Assembly (NCBI RefSeq): GCF_000178115.2
Contig: NC_014828.1
Location: 2,369,501-2,433,500 of the forward strand
Length of the DNA stretch: 64,000 bases
Source of the DNA: Ethanoligenens harbinense YUAN-3
GTDB taxonomy: Bacteria; Bacillota; Clostridia; Oscillospirales; Ethanoligenentaceae
Reading direction: 5' to 3'
Numbering within the stretch: the first letter of the stretch is position 1; each line of letters starts with the position of its first letter. Both the position numbers and the translations under genes were made by a program. Positions 43,979 through 52,000 of this stretch are shown here, piece by piece. Under the pieces are notes generated by a model. It saw only the letters and a list, made by a program, of their open reading frames with translations, ran no database searches and was not told the DNA's origin.

Positions 43979-44969
43979 AACCATGTCCATCAGAATTGTG
44001 GCTTGTGGCCGGCCGGAAGAACAGGATATCCATGTGGAAAAAGCCTTCTTGCAGCAGGGCCTGCCGGGCGTGGAAGTGGTTTTCCGTGTTTGTGAGACCA
44101 CGGACGACGTAAAGGCGGCCGCCGCGGATGCGGATGCCCTGCTCATTTCGTTCGCCGTGATTGACGAAAACGTACTGAACGCCGCCCCCCACCTGCGCTG
44201 CATCGCCGTCAGCGCCACCGGCTACGGAAACGTGGATGTGGCGGCGGCCACTGCGCACGGCGTAGCCGTCTGCCCCATCGGAGAATATTGCACCGACGAA
44301 GTGGCCGACCATACTTTGGCGCTGATGCTCGCCCTGCTGCGGAATCTAAAGCATTACACCCGGCAGATTGAACAGGACGCGGTCTGGGCGTTCGATTCCG
44401 CCGTCTGCCGGCGATTGAAGAATCTGACGCTGTCGGTGTTTGGTTTTGGCCGCATCGGCCGCGCCGTGGCAAAACGCGCGCAGGCATTCGGCATCCGCGT
44501 GCTGGCGGTAGACCCATATGTTCCCCCAGAAGTGTTTGCCTCCACCAGTGTGACACCTGCGGACATTGATACCGCCCTGCGCAAAGCGGATATCATCACC
44601 AATCACATGAATCAGACCAGCGGCAACGACGGCTTTTTCAACCTCGGCGCGTTCAGGAAATGCACGCGCAAGCCGCTGTTTCTGAATATTGCGCGCGGGG
44701 CCAGCGTGAACGAAGACGACCTGTGCACGGCTCTGGATGAGGGGCTGCTTTCCGGTGCCGGGCTGGATGTGCTGCGGGACGAGAACCCGGATCTGCGGAA
44801 CTGCCCGCTGGTGGGACGGGATAATGTACTGCTCACTCCGCACGCGGCGTTCTATTCGCAGGAATCGCTGGCCGACCTGCGACACATCCCTTGCAGCAAC
44901 CTCATTCACTTTTTCCACGGAGATTACGACCGGATACAGAACCTCGTAAACCCGCAGGCGCTTGCATAA
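43971..44969 (+). CDS. D-isomer-specific 2-hydroxyacid dehydrogenase
   Basis: A 332-residue NAD-dependent dehydrogenase. The Rossmann motif VFGFGRIGRAVAK starts near residue 156. The catalytic triad of the family is present as Arg in NIARGASV (about 240), Glu in RDENPD (about 271) and His in LTPHAAF (about 290). It probably reduces a 2-oxo acid from the preceding aminotransferase or dehydratase to a 2-hydroxy acid, regenerating NAD during fermentation. The ATG at 43971 overlaps the upstream gene, with AAGGA just before it. Confidence 0.9.
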   Translation: MPETMSIRIVACGRPEEQDIHVEKAFLQQGLPGVEVVFRVCETTDDVKAAAADADALLISFAVIDENVLNAAPHLRCIAVSATGYGNVDVAAATAHGVAVCPIGEYCTDEVADHTLALMLALLRNLKHYTRQIEQDAVWAFDSAVCRRLKNLTLSVFGFGRIGRAVAKRAQAFGIRVLAVDPYVPPEVFASTSVTPADIDTALRKADIITNHMNQTSGNDGFFNLGAFRKCTRKPLFLNIARGASVNEDDLCTALDEGLLSGAGLDVLRDENPDLRNCPLVGRDNVLLTPHAAFYSQESLADLRHIPCSNLIHFFHGDYDRIQNLVNPQALA

Positions 44970-45008
44970 AAATCGAACTCCATCCCGGCAAAACCTTCCG
45001 CACACAGT

Positions 45009-45056
45009 AAACATCCGCATGGTCGGCCATCAAGCCGTTGTCCGTGCGGATGTTTT
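45009..45056 (+). terminator. Terminator of the amidinohydrolase operon
   Basis: AAACATCCGCATGG (45009-45022) pairs with CCGTGCGGATGTTTT (45042-45056). It lies 40 bp after the dehydrogenase stop. The following 300 bases to the folT promoter show no gene. Confidence 0.8.
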
Positions 45057-45357
45057 GCATGCTGCCAATATCACAAGGCTCGCCCCGCTCTTCGCCGGAC
45101 AGGACATCCTCCTTGTCTCGCCACATTGAAGGCAGATTGCAAGGAATAGATCCCTTTCAATCAACCGGGCCGCCATCCAAGCAGCCCACAAACGGCACCC
45201 TGCTCCATGGAACAGCTTGGATTGTTGACCGTTGTGAAGAAGGCAACCTTTTCGTGATGTTTTGAACAGCTATATCGGTCAAGAGGCTTTGCCTCGCTTT
45301 TCGTCCGTGTTTGCAGAATGACAACACCATATTCCGGTGAAGCAGTGTCCGCAGCTC

Positions 45358-45386
45358 TTGACAATTTTACACATTTACGCTAAGCT
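45358..45386 (+). promoter_or_regulatory. Promoter of folT
   Basis: TTGACA (45358-45363), 17 bp, TAAGCT (45381-45386). Transcription should begin at about 45393, just before the riboswitch. Confidence 0.75.
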
Positions 45387-45404
45387 AGTCAGTATATATT
45401 TGCA

Positions 45405-45512
45405 TTGGCAAAGTAGATGGCCGCGCGTCAAGTGCCAGTTGGACGGGAAGTTGCCACTGGACGAAAAACCCCATGGGGTTTGCGGTGCCGCCATCGCATT
45501 CCGTTGTCACAT
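45405..45512 (+). ncRNA. Tetrahydrofolate (THF) riboswitch
   Basis: The conserved elements of the folT-type THF aptamer occur in order: GTAGATGG, CGCGTCAAGTGCC, GGACGGGAAGTTG, ACGAA, GCGGTGCCGCCATCGCAT and CCG. Spacing agrees with the four-way-pseudoknot aptamer known from Clostridia. A hairpin follows, CACATTAA (about 45508-45515) with TTAATGTG (45530-45537), probably part of the expression platform before the ribosome binding site AGAGAGGAG. It should lower FolT synthesis when reduced folate is plentiful. Confidence 0.85.
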
Positions 45513-45577
45513 TAAACAATGCCCCCTTCTTAATGTGGCCTGTTCGATTTACGCTCATTAAGAGAGGAGTATTTTTT

Positions 45578-46102
45578 ATGAGCAAAACTTTGAAACTTGT
45601 CCTTGTTGGGCTGCTGGTGGCACTCGGCGTTGTGCTTACGCGCTTTTTGTCCATCGAAACGCCCATTGTTCGCATCGGCATTTCGTTCATCGCCATCGCG
45701 GCGGCGGGCATTCTGCTCGGCCCGGTACACGCCGCCTTTGTCGGAGCGCTCATCGACATTGTGGGCTATGCGCTCAAACCTACCGGGCCTTATTTTCCGG
45801 GCTTCACCATCAGCGGGGCGCTGCACGGCTTATCCTACGGCCTGCTGTTGCACTGCCGCCGCCCCAGACTCTGGCGTGTGCTCACCGCAAGTGCGATTTC
45901 CGCCTTTATCATCGGTGGTTTTCTCACTTCACTATGGCTGGCCGTTTTACAGTCGGGCCGCGCTTTCGCCGCTGTCTACCAGTCGATCCTGCTCACACGC
46001 GTGCTTCCGGCACTGGTGCTGTTCCCTGTGCAGATTATTCTGATTTGGGCGGTATGGAAGTCACTGGAGAAACTCCGTTTTACCGCCGCCGTACCGAAAT
46101 AG
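45578..46102 (+). CDS. folT: Folate ECF transporter S component
   Basis: A 174-residue membrane protein with about five to six helices. It matches the FolT substrate-specificity subunit of group II ECF transporters, including the basic cytoplasmic coupling patch and the GILLGPVHAAFVGALIDIVGY region. It needs the shared EcfA/EcfA'/EcfT module, encoded elsewhere. AGAGGAG precedes the ATG. The upstream THF riboswitch supports the ligand assignment. The stop is followed by a GC-rich spacer with a possible ACGGCGG/CCGCCGT stem. Confidence 0.93.
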   Translation: MSKTLKLVLVGLLVALGVVLTRFLSIETPIVRIGISFIAIAAAGILLGPVHAAFVGALIDIVGYALKPTGPYFPGFTISGALHGLSYGLLLHCRRPRLWRVLTASAISAFIIGGFLTSLWLAVLQSGRAFAAVYQSILLTRVLPALVLFPVQIILIWAVWKSLEKLRFTAAVPK

Positions 46103-46243
46103 ACGGCGGTGCGCGCTATTCGGCAACGCTCCCGACGTGCTTAGGTTGGCCGCCGTTTCCGTTTGCAGTCTCCTCTGCTTCAAGGGTGTACTGATGCAGA
46201 ACAAACGCGGTTCGCATGGCAAGTCGCCGCGAACATGCGCGCA

Positions 46244-46693
46244 TCATGCTTTCAAACCGGAATTCAAGGCATTCTGCATGGCTTTCAGAAGAACTTTGCT
46301 GCTGTTTGTCGCACCCGTTATGGTGTCCACTTTCAGCGACTGCGCCGATTTGACTTCGTTCACGACCGCTTCGGCTTTTTTACCTCTCTCGTTTTTGTGA
46401 TACAGAATATCAATACCCTTTATGGCATGATCCGAAACATCGACCCGTACTTTGGCCGCAATCATAATGGCATCATAGGAACCCGTGTAAGAGCCGTCCG
46501 GAATTTTTGACAAATCCACATTGGTTATTGAGATTTCCGCTATTCTCTTTTTATATTCTTGCAGTTGGGCCATATAGGTTGCGGCAAAATACAAGCCCGC
46601 CGCTAAAGCGACAATCACAACCGCGATCGTGATCTTGATGATAATGCTTCTTTTGCTCTTGGTGTTTGCGCCTGTTTTTCGTGTTTCTTCCAT
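46244..46693 (-). CDS. Membrane-tethered FMN-binding domain protein
   Basis: A 149-residue protein with one N-terminal helix (IIIKITIAVVIVALAAGLYFAA) and an extracytoplasmic FMN-binding domain. The sequence DGSYTGSYDA marks the start of the domain. DTITGATNSS (about residue 120) contains the [S/T]GAT motif in which ApbE covalently attaches FMN to threonine. The flavin transferase is encoded two genes upstream in the same operon, so this is the probable acceptor and an extracytoplasmic electron carrier. Confidence 0.9.
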   Translation of the reverse strand: MEETRKTGANTKSKRSIIIKITIAVVIVALAAGLYFAATYMAQLQEYKKRIAEISITNVDLSKIPDGSYTGSYDAIMIAAKVRVDVSDHAIKGIDILYHKNERGKKAEAVVNEVKSAQSLKVDTITGATNSSKVLLKAMQNALNSGLKA

Positions 46694-46710
46694 GATCGAT
46701 ACAACCCTCT

Positions 46711-47076
46711 TTACATAATCAATAGATTCATGATCTGCTGAACGATGTGGAGCAGGACGGCCAAAATAAAAAGAACGGCAAAGACAATATGGCTGTAATG
46801 AAAAAATTTGCTTTTCCTGTTACGCCGTTTCAAAACACCTGTAACGGCAACCAATATCAACGCGACGAGGGCCGCAAAGCCCGGCGAGAAACAGGGAGCC
46901 AACAGCTTGACGTTGATATGGAGCAACACGGTAAGCACCAGCAGGGCACCGGCAATACAATGAAACCGCGCCCTGCTGATGTTGCCAAGCCGTTTGAACG
47001 TTCGCCGAAAAGGATAGAGCAAGCTGAAAACCAGAAAAAATGCGCTGAGTATTCCTGTAATAACATCGAATAACAT
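46711..47076 (-). CDS. Four-helix membrane protein, possible b-type cytochrome-like subunit
   Basis: A 121-residue integral membrane protein with four predicted helices. Histidines occur in or near membrane segments (RFHCIAG, LLHINVKL, FFHYSHIVF, LLHIVQQ), spaced as in small cytochrome-b561-like or DUF4405-like proteins. Bis-histidine haem is possible but not proven. Located between the ApbE and FMN-binding genes, it would pass electrons across the membrane to the flavin protein. Confidence 0.75.
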   Translation of the reverse strand: MLFDVITGILSAFFLVFSLLYPFRRTFKRLGNISRARFHCIAGALLVLTVLLHINVKLLAPCFSPGFAALVALILVAVTGVLKRRNRKSKFFHYSHIVFAVLFILAVLLHIVQQIMNLLIM

Positions 47077-47102
47077 CCTTGCCTCCCGCAGATATTGTAC
47101 GG

Positions 47103-48080
47103 CTAGTTGTAAAATGCAAACTGATAATCCGGTATGTCGCTTCGGGCAACAAAACAGTCTTTAATCCCCTTTGTAATAAAAACCTTTTTCTCTTCGGTGA
47201 TGACGACCCCTTCGGCTCCGGGCGATTTTTCGATCAGCTCCATGCCGCGTTCCAGTCCGGACACAAAAACCGCTGTCGAAAGCGCGTCTGCTTCCATGGA
47301 AGACCCGGACAGCACCGTGGCGCTCATCAGGCCAGAGCTGGCAGGATATCCGGTTCCCGGGTCAATGATATGGTGAAACCGTTTACCCCCGCTTTCAAAA
47401 TATTTTTCATAATCCCCCGAGGTCACGGCCGATCTATCGGAAATCGCGAATACGGCGATGAAGTCTCCCCGTGTGCTTCTGGGGTTTTGCAGACCGATCA
47501 TCCACGATTCACCATTTGTTTTTTTCCCCAAGGTGTGCACATTTCCGCCCAAATTGATGCATGCAGAGGTCACGCCCTGGGCTTTGTATGCTTTCAAAAC
47601 CATATCCGCGGCATAGCCTTTGCCAATGCCGCCAAGATCTACAGACTGGTGCCTGCCGATTCTTGCGGAACCATCTTTCTCATTAAGTATAACGCCGGCG
47701 CCGGATACGGCGGGACGCAACGCTTGGATTGTGTTGGGTGAAGGCAGGTCCTTTTGGTTGATGCAATTACGCCACAATGCAGTCAGCGGGGCTGCCGTTA
47801 TGTCAAACGCACCGCCCGACCGCGCATAATATCGACCGGCGGATTTTAAAACATGAAATGTATCGCGATCCATTTTAACCGCGGTTTCTCCATCTGAAGA
47901 GTTGAGCCTCGATATGAAACTTCCAGGAATAAACCGGCTCATTTTCTGTTCCAATTGTCTTATGACCTCGAATGCTCTGTGGCAGATCCTTTCACCTTCA
48001 TTGGAATTGGACGCCGCAATCCTTTGCTCTATGATCGTGCCCATTCCAAACCCGGAAGTCTCATAATCGGTCATATCCAC
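47103..48080 (-). CDS. apbE: FAD:protein FMN transferase (ApbE)
   Basis: A 325-residue enzyme that attaches FMN to threonine of target proteins using FAD and Mg. Conserved ApbE features: GGAFDITAAPLTALW, DLGGIGKGYAADM (about residue 147), INLGGNVHTLG, DPGTGYPAS and SMEADALSTAVFVSG (about 263) with the metal ligands. No clear signal peptide or lipobox is seen, which is unusual because most ApbE proteins act outside. It lies 27 bp upstream of the membrane protein, and its likely substrate is the FMN-binding protein at 46244-46693. Confidence 0.92.
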   Translation of the reverse strand: MDMTDYETSGFGMGTIIEQRIAASNSNEGERICHRAFEVIRQLEQKMSRFIPGSFISRLNSSDGETAVKMDRDTFHVLKSAGRYYARSGGAFDITAAPLTALWRNCINQKDLPSPNTIQALRPAVSGAGVILNEKDGSARIGRHQSVDLGGIGKGYAADMVLKAYKAQGVTSACINLGGNVHTLGKKTNGESWMIGLQNPRSTRGDFIAVFAISDRSAVTSGDYEKYFESGGKRFHHIIDPGTGYPASSGLMSATVLSGSSMEADALSTAVFVSGLERGMELIEKSPGAEGVVITEEKKVFITKGIKDCFVARSDIPDYQFAFYN

Positions 48081-48114
48081 GAGAGAAAACCGCCTTTCCC
48101 AGATACACGCTCAT

Positions 48115-48756
48115 TTATGGCCGCAAGGAGCGCAACAACATCTCTATATTCTGCTCAAGCAGTTCGTCCAAAGTCTTTCCATAGGTGTTTTTGATATATT
48201 CCCCTTTTTTACTTGCCAGCATAAAAAATCCATTCATGTTGGACCAAAATAAAATGGCCGTGCCGACGATATCTGTTCCAGCCGATATGGATTGATCGTC
48301 TATGCCTTCTTGGATCATTTTTTCGAGCAATAAGAACGATTTTTCCGTTTCTGTGTTAAATCGTTCAATCAGTTTGTTGTGTTCATGATCTTCATCTGCA
48401 TTTTGGGCTTCGTAATTGATGATGGCCTGCATATACTCCGGGAATTCTTTGGCGAATCGGTAGTACGTTGTGCCCAGTATACCGATCTTTTCAATTCCCT
48501 TTTTGGGACTGCCCTCTATTGCGCTTTGGAGCGTATCAAACAACAGCTCGAATTTGCGTATAAGCAGTTCCCAATAAATTTCATCCTTGCTTTTAAAATA
48601 GGAATAAATCGTTTTTTTGCTATATTCGGCTTTTTGGGCAACATCGTCTATTGTCAGATGATCGTAATTTTTGGACAGCAATGCTTTTTCCATGCCGTCG
48701 ATAATTTCGTTTCTTTTAAAATTGGTCCATTGTTTGTTTCTCTCTTTTATACCCAT
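48115..48756 (-). CDS. TetR/AcrR-family transcriptional regulator
   Basis: A 213-residue regulator with the N-terminal TetR helix-turn-helix (IIDGMEKALLSKNYDHLTIDDVAQKAEYSKKTIYSYF broken over residues 18-55) and a helical ligand domain. GTGGAGAA precedes the ATG. It is the first gene of the ApbE/membrane/FMN operon, and its promoter carries a 17-bp palindrome, so it should repress the whole unit. The inducer is unknown. Confidence 0.9.
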   Translation of the reverse strand: MGIKERNKQWTNFKRNEIIDGMEKALLSKNYDHLTIDDVAQKAEYSKKTIYSYFKSKDEIYWELLIRKFELLFDTLQSAIEGSPKKGIEKIGILGTTYYRFAKEFPEYMQAIINYEAQNADEDHEHNKLIERFNTETEKSFLLLEKMIQEGIDDQSISAGTDIVGTAILFWSNMNGFFMLASKKGEYIKNTYGKTLDELLEQNIEMLLRSLRP

Positions 48757-48788
48757 AGTGTATTATTCTCCACTGTGATTTTATAAAA

Positions 48789-48841
48789 GTAAACCATCAG
48801 TTTACATCTATAAGTATAGCTTCTGCCGAAGATTGTGTCAA
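48789..48841 (-). promoter_or_regulatory. TetR promoter and operator
   Basis: On the minus strand TTGACA (48836-48841), 17 bp, TATACT (48813-48818). The palindrome GTAAAC-CATCA-GTTTAC (48789-48805) begins at the expected transcription start. Both elements are excellent matches, implying tight autorepression. Confidence 0.85.
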
Positions 48842-48926
48842 TAGCAATCCGCGAAGAAAATTTTAACGGTCATAATGAAAAAGGAACCGGCCAAAATAGA
48901 GATATATCGCATAAAGGAGAAGCACG

Positions 48927-49316
48927 ATGCTGGATAAAAACCGGAAAGAAAGAAAAATGCCGCAGCACGGCAGCACAGCGCGTTCCGGCTCCGGGCGCAA
49001 GCGGAACCTTGCGGAAACAACGCCGTCAAACAGGCGGACTGCCGGCGCCATGGCGGATCAAGCCGTAATGAGCAATTCCATCACCAAGCAAAATCTCCGG
49101 CAGACAGGGCAGGCAGATATCCAAACGGCCTATTCCGTCATGAACCGGAACGGAATGATCAATTCCGTGGACCCGGTCAACCAAAACCTTCGATTAAACG
49201 AGCCGGATGAGAATGCCGGCTCAAGCCCCGTTATTCAGACCGGCGGCACATCCGCCAAGCATTTGGATGCTACCCAAAAGCCCGCTCGGGCACATCGGCC
49301 GCACAAAGACAACTAA
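48927..49316 (+). CDS. Small polar, probably disordered protein
   Basis: A 129-residue frame with AAAGGAG upstream of its ATG and a strong terminator after it, so it is very likely expressed. The composition is Asn/Gln/Ser/Arg-rich with no hydrophobic core, signal peptide or cysteines. Repeated short motifs such as NSITKQN and NLRLNEPDE suggest a disordered or spore-associated protein. I know no family for it. Confidence 0.6.
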   Translation: MLDKNRKERKMPQHGSTARSGSGRKRNLAETTPSNRRTAGAMADQAVMSNSITKQNLRQTGQADIQTAYSVMNRNGMINSVDPVNQNLRLNEPDENAGSSPVIQTGGTSAKHLDATQKPARAHRPHKDN

Positions 49317-49353
49317 CGGTTGCGGTGGTTTGTATAAAAAACCATCCTAAGGC

Positions 49354-49391
49354 AACAAGGCTGACGCCATGACGGCGTCAGCCTTGTTTGT
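49354..49391 (+). terminator. Intrinsic terminator
   Basis: AACAAGGCTGACGCC (49354-49368) pairs perfectly with GGCGTCAGCCTTGTT (49374-49388), followed by TGTTT. It ends the small plus-strand gene just upstream. Confidence 0.92.
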
Positions 49392-49529
49392 TTCAATGCT
49401 TCGTTGGTTTGGGCATGATAGATGAACGCAAGCGAACCGTTTCGAGTAAAACTCACCAGCCCCTCCCCGCACGGAAATCACCTGCCGGATCGTACCCAAT
49501 ATACGGCGGGGCGGCCGCCTTGAGGCATA

Positions 49530-50390
49530 TTACGAATGGCAGTGGTCTTCACAACTGCAATCGTGATCCGTATCATGCTCCTCATGGTTGCAGCCGCCGT
49601 TTTGATCGGACAAATTTCCCGCGAGATAGGTGTTTACCGTATCCTCCACACGGCCCTCTATGCCGGAAACCACCTGGATGCCTGCCGCAGACAGCATCTG
49701 ACGGGCTCCCTCTCCAATGCCGCCGCATATCAGCACATCCACACCCGCCTGTTTCAAAATTCCGGCCAGTGCGGCATGCCCATTTCCGTTTGTATTCAGC
49801 ACGGACCGATCTTGAATCGCTCCATCCAGAACCGTAAAGACGGCAAAATCCTCGCACCGTCCAAAATGCTGAAATACTTCATTACCTTGCGACGTAACCG
49901 CGATCTTCATTTCATTTTCCTCCAAATAGTCATCCACTATTTCCGCAGCGCACCGAACCAGTTCCACGCAAGGGCGCTTTCGGTCATATCCTTCGCTCCG
50001 TCCGCCCTGCGCGGAATCATCCGGTTTTAAAAGCTCACGGCAAATAATGGAACCGTTTTGTTCCTCAAACCGTTTTGCCAGGGTTTGAACAAGCCGATAG
50101 TGCCTTTCCTTTGCCTGTCTATCTTTAGGGTCAGTATACCCGTATTTCGCCCCCACAACCAGAAACATGCCGGAAACGGCACCGCACACTTCGCGTAACC
50201 TGCCCATTCCTCCGCCAAATGACGATGACAGCTTCAAAGCCGTTTCAAAATCCATGCCTGTTTTTTCGCAATACGCTGCGAACACAGACTGAGCGCAATT
50301 ATAGCCTTCCTGAAACAGTGCAACCGCGCGATCCGTGTGATTAGGCAATCCATTTTCCCCCATTCCGTTCGTGTCCGCCGTATCCCTCAA
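49530..50390 (-). CDS. C-GCAxxG-C-C domain fused to a NifX/NifB-type cofactor domain
   Basis: A 286-residue two-domain protein. Residues 15-155 form the C_GCAxxG_C_C family domain (GYNCAQSVF, FGGGMGRLREVCGAVSG, further Cys downstream), a putative redox or metal protein. Residues 161-265 form a dinitrogenase iron-molybdenum-cofactor-type domain (GNEVFQHFGRCEDF, then ICGGIGEGARQML). It ends in a His/Cys-rich tail (CNHEEHDTDHDCSCEDHCHS) that should bind metal. The start is probably TTG 50390, two bases after the ModD-like stop; ATG 50363 is possible. An internal Met at the domain junction (about 49910) could also allow a separate NifX-like product. Confidence 0.85.
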   Translation of the reverse strand: MRDTADTNGMGENGLPNHTDRAVALFQEGYNCAQSVFAAYCEKTGMDFETALKLSSSFGGGMGRLREVCGAVSGMFLVVGAKYGYTDPKDRQAKERHYRLVQTLAKRFEEQNGSIICRELLKPDDSAQGGRSEGYDRKRPCVELVRCAAEIVDDYLEENEMKIAVTSQGNEVFQHFGRCEDFAVFTVLDGAIQDRSVLNTNGNGHAALAGILKQAGVDVLICGGIGEGARQMLSAAGIQVVSGIEGRVEDTVNTYLAGNLSDQNGGCNHEEHDTDHDCSCEDHCHS

Positions 50391-50392
50391 TT

Positions 50393-51232
50393 TTATTTCT
50401 CGATCACCACGCCAATATCCGTCGGTTTTCCAAAATACAACGAGGACGTAGACAAGGCATCCACGCCGGTCCTTGCATATATTTCCGCGTTACGGTCCGT
50501 AATTCCGCCTGTCGCAATCAATTTCACCCGATCACTCATTTTGCGGATTTCAGCAACCATCGTTTGCAGTTCTTCCGGCGGTATTTTATCAAGCTGTATC
50601 CCGTCTACACCCACCCGACAAAGCTTTTTGGCATCTTCTAATGTTGTAACCTCCACGATGATGGCTTTGTCACAGGCCGCCTTTCTAAGCACCGCATAGT
50701 TTTTCAGAAGTCCTTCGATTCCACCCATAAATCGAAGATGCTGTTCGAATACCAAAATCGTTTCCGAAAGACCCAGCCGATGCGGCATTCCGCCTCCGGC
50801 AACGACCGCTTTGATACTCAGTTCCTTCGTTCCGGGAAAAAGCTTTCTGGTGGATAAAAGCTCAATATCCGGATTGACCGCCCGCGCTTTTTCCAGAAGA
50901 TTTCGGGTACGCGTCGCAATTCCGGAGGAGTACTCCAAAATGTTCATCGTCAGCCGCCATGCCATATGCAGATCCGCCACACGGCCCTTCCCTATCAGGA
51001 ACGTTTCGGACGGCTGCAACAAAGACCCCGACGAACTGGCTTTCACCGGTTCAATACCCAGTTTCTTAAAAATGCGAACAACTTCTTCCGTGCCGCAAAG
51101 AACGGCATGCTCCCGCGACGTGTATTTTATTACACCGGTCATCTCGCCGATACCCAGCAGCTTTGTAGTCAAATCCAAATACGGAACGTCTTCTTTGATG
51201 ATCTTATCAATGGTTTCATCCGCGATATACAT
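50393..51232 (-). CDS. modD: ModD-like / nicotinate-nucleotide pyrophosphorylase-family protein
   Basis: A 279-residue homologue of quinolinate phosphoribosyltransferase. The pattern (YLDLTTKLLGIG, SSSGSLLQPSETFLIGKG, LSTRKLFPGTKELS, GGITDRNAEIYARTGVDALSTSSLYFGKP) fits the ModD branch associated with molybdenum loci better than NadC, because NadA and NadB are absent and the N-terminus starts DETIDKIIKEDVPYLD. The exact reaction of ModD is unknown. It is sandwiched between the DUF134 regulator and the NifX-type fusion, which supports a metal-cofactor role. Confidence 0.82.
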   Translation of the reverse strand: MYIADETIDKIIKEDVPYLDLTTKLLGIGEMTGVIKYTSREHAVLCGTEEVVRIFKKLGIEPVKASSSGSLLQPSETFLIGKGRVADLHMAWRLTMNILEYSSGIATRTRNLLEKARAVNPDIELLSTRKLFPGTKELSIKAVVAGGGMPHRLGLSETILVFEQHLRFMGGIEGLLKNYAVLRKAACDKAIIVEVTTLEDAKKLCRVGVDGIQLDKIPPEELQTMVAEIRKMSDRVKLIATGGITDRNAEIYARTGVDALSTSSLYFGKPTDIGVVIEK

Positions 51233-51263
51233 ATTCGGTCACTCCTCCTGTCGGGGCACAAAT

Positions 51264-51623
51264 TCAATCGCACGCATTGTGATTGCGTTGCCTGCGGCAT
51301 TTATGGCATCCGCACGGTTTCGACAAGTCTCCCTCACACAATTGATAGTCACCACCCTCTATTCGGATCGTTTTTCCATTGACAATAAAATCCGCCAATT
51401 TCTTTCTTGCCTCATCGTAAATTCTCTGCACGGTCGAACGGGCAACCCCCATACGTTCGGCGCTCTCATCCTGGCTTAAACCCTCCAGGTCGATCCAACG
51501 AATGATTTCATATTCATCGACCGTTAAGGTGACCGTTTCTCCCACAAGCGGTGCCCCGACCGGTTCAAACGATTTCACCGGCGGCATACCGCAGATTCGT
51601 CTGCATTTTTTAGGTCTTGGCAT
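51264..51623 (-). CDS. DUF134-family DNA-binding protein
   Basis: A 119-residue protein starting at ATG 51623 after CTGGAGGTGG. It begins MPRPKKCRRI, the family hallmark, and continues with a sigma-70-region-4-like helix-turn-helix (LSQDESAERMGVARSTVQRIYDEARKKLAD). It ends with a Cys cluster (CEG...CGCHKC) that may bind a metal or Fe-S cluster. DUF134 genes often adjoin NifB/NifX-type genes, as here, so it is the likely metal- or redox-responsive regulator of this three-gene operon. Confidence 0.9.
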   Translation of the reverse strand: MPRPKKCRRICGMPPVKSFEPVGAPLVGETVTLTVDEYEIIRWIDLEGLSQDESAERMGVARSTVQRIYDEARKKLADFIVNGKTIRIEGGDYQLCEGDLSKPCGCHKCRRQRNHNACD

Positions 51624-51731
51624 TTTCCACCTCCAGGAAGTCACGAGAACACACCGATACAACCGGGAAAGAATTCCCATATCTATTGAAGCGGGCCGAA
51701 TCATCCTCAACCACCCACCGCCACCTTATGG

Positions 51732-51780
51732 GCATATGCTCTTTATGATACTATTATAATTTGTTTTGGGTATATGTCAA
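51732..51780 (-). promoter_or_regulatory. Promoter and palindrome upstream of the DUF134 operon
   Basis: On the minus strand TTGACA (51775-51780), 16 bp, TATAAT (51753-51758). The palindrome GCATATGC (51732-51739) lies about 15 bases downstream of the -10 and may be the DUF134 operator. The next 220 bases to 52000 show no gene. Confidence 0.7.
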
Positions 51781-52000
51781 CAACCATTTGCCTTTTGCAC
51801 CATGTTGCCATATCGCCATTTCATCGGGAAAGCGCGCCGCCCCTTTTCTCGTGGGGTGCGCGCCGGCAAAACCCTGCGCACTTTCGGCAATGGACGCACG
51901 AGCTTTCGTTCCCTTGCGTCGTGTACAACCAGCCAAATCAACGCCTGCCGGTCAACGGTTGCCCGGCAGGCGCGCTGCTTGGAACATCAGGAAATCTGCG

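Noticed and set aside
42701-44218. 505-codon minus-strand open frame opposite the class III aminotransferase
   Set aside because: Shadow of a complete, motif-rich aminotransferase gene; no ribosome binding site or family match.
50363-50390. Frameshift between the ModD-like gene and the cofactor-domain fusion
   Set aside because: The two genes are in separate intact frames with a two-base gap; the TTG start explains the junction without an error.
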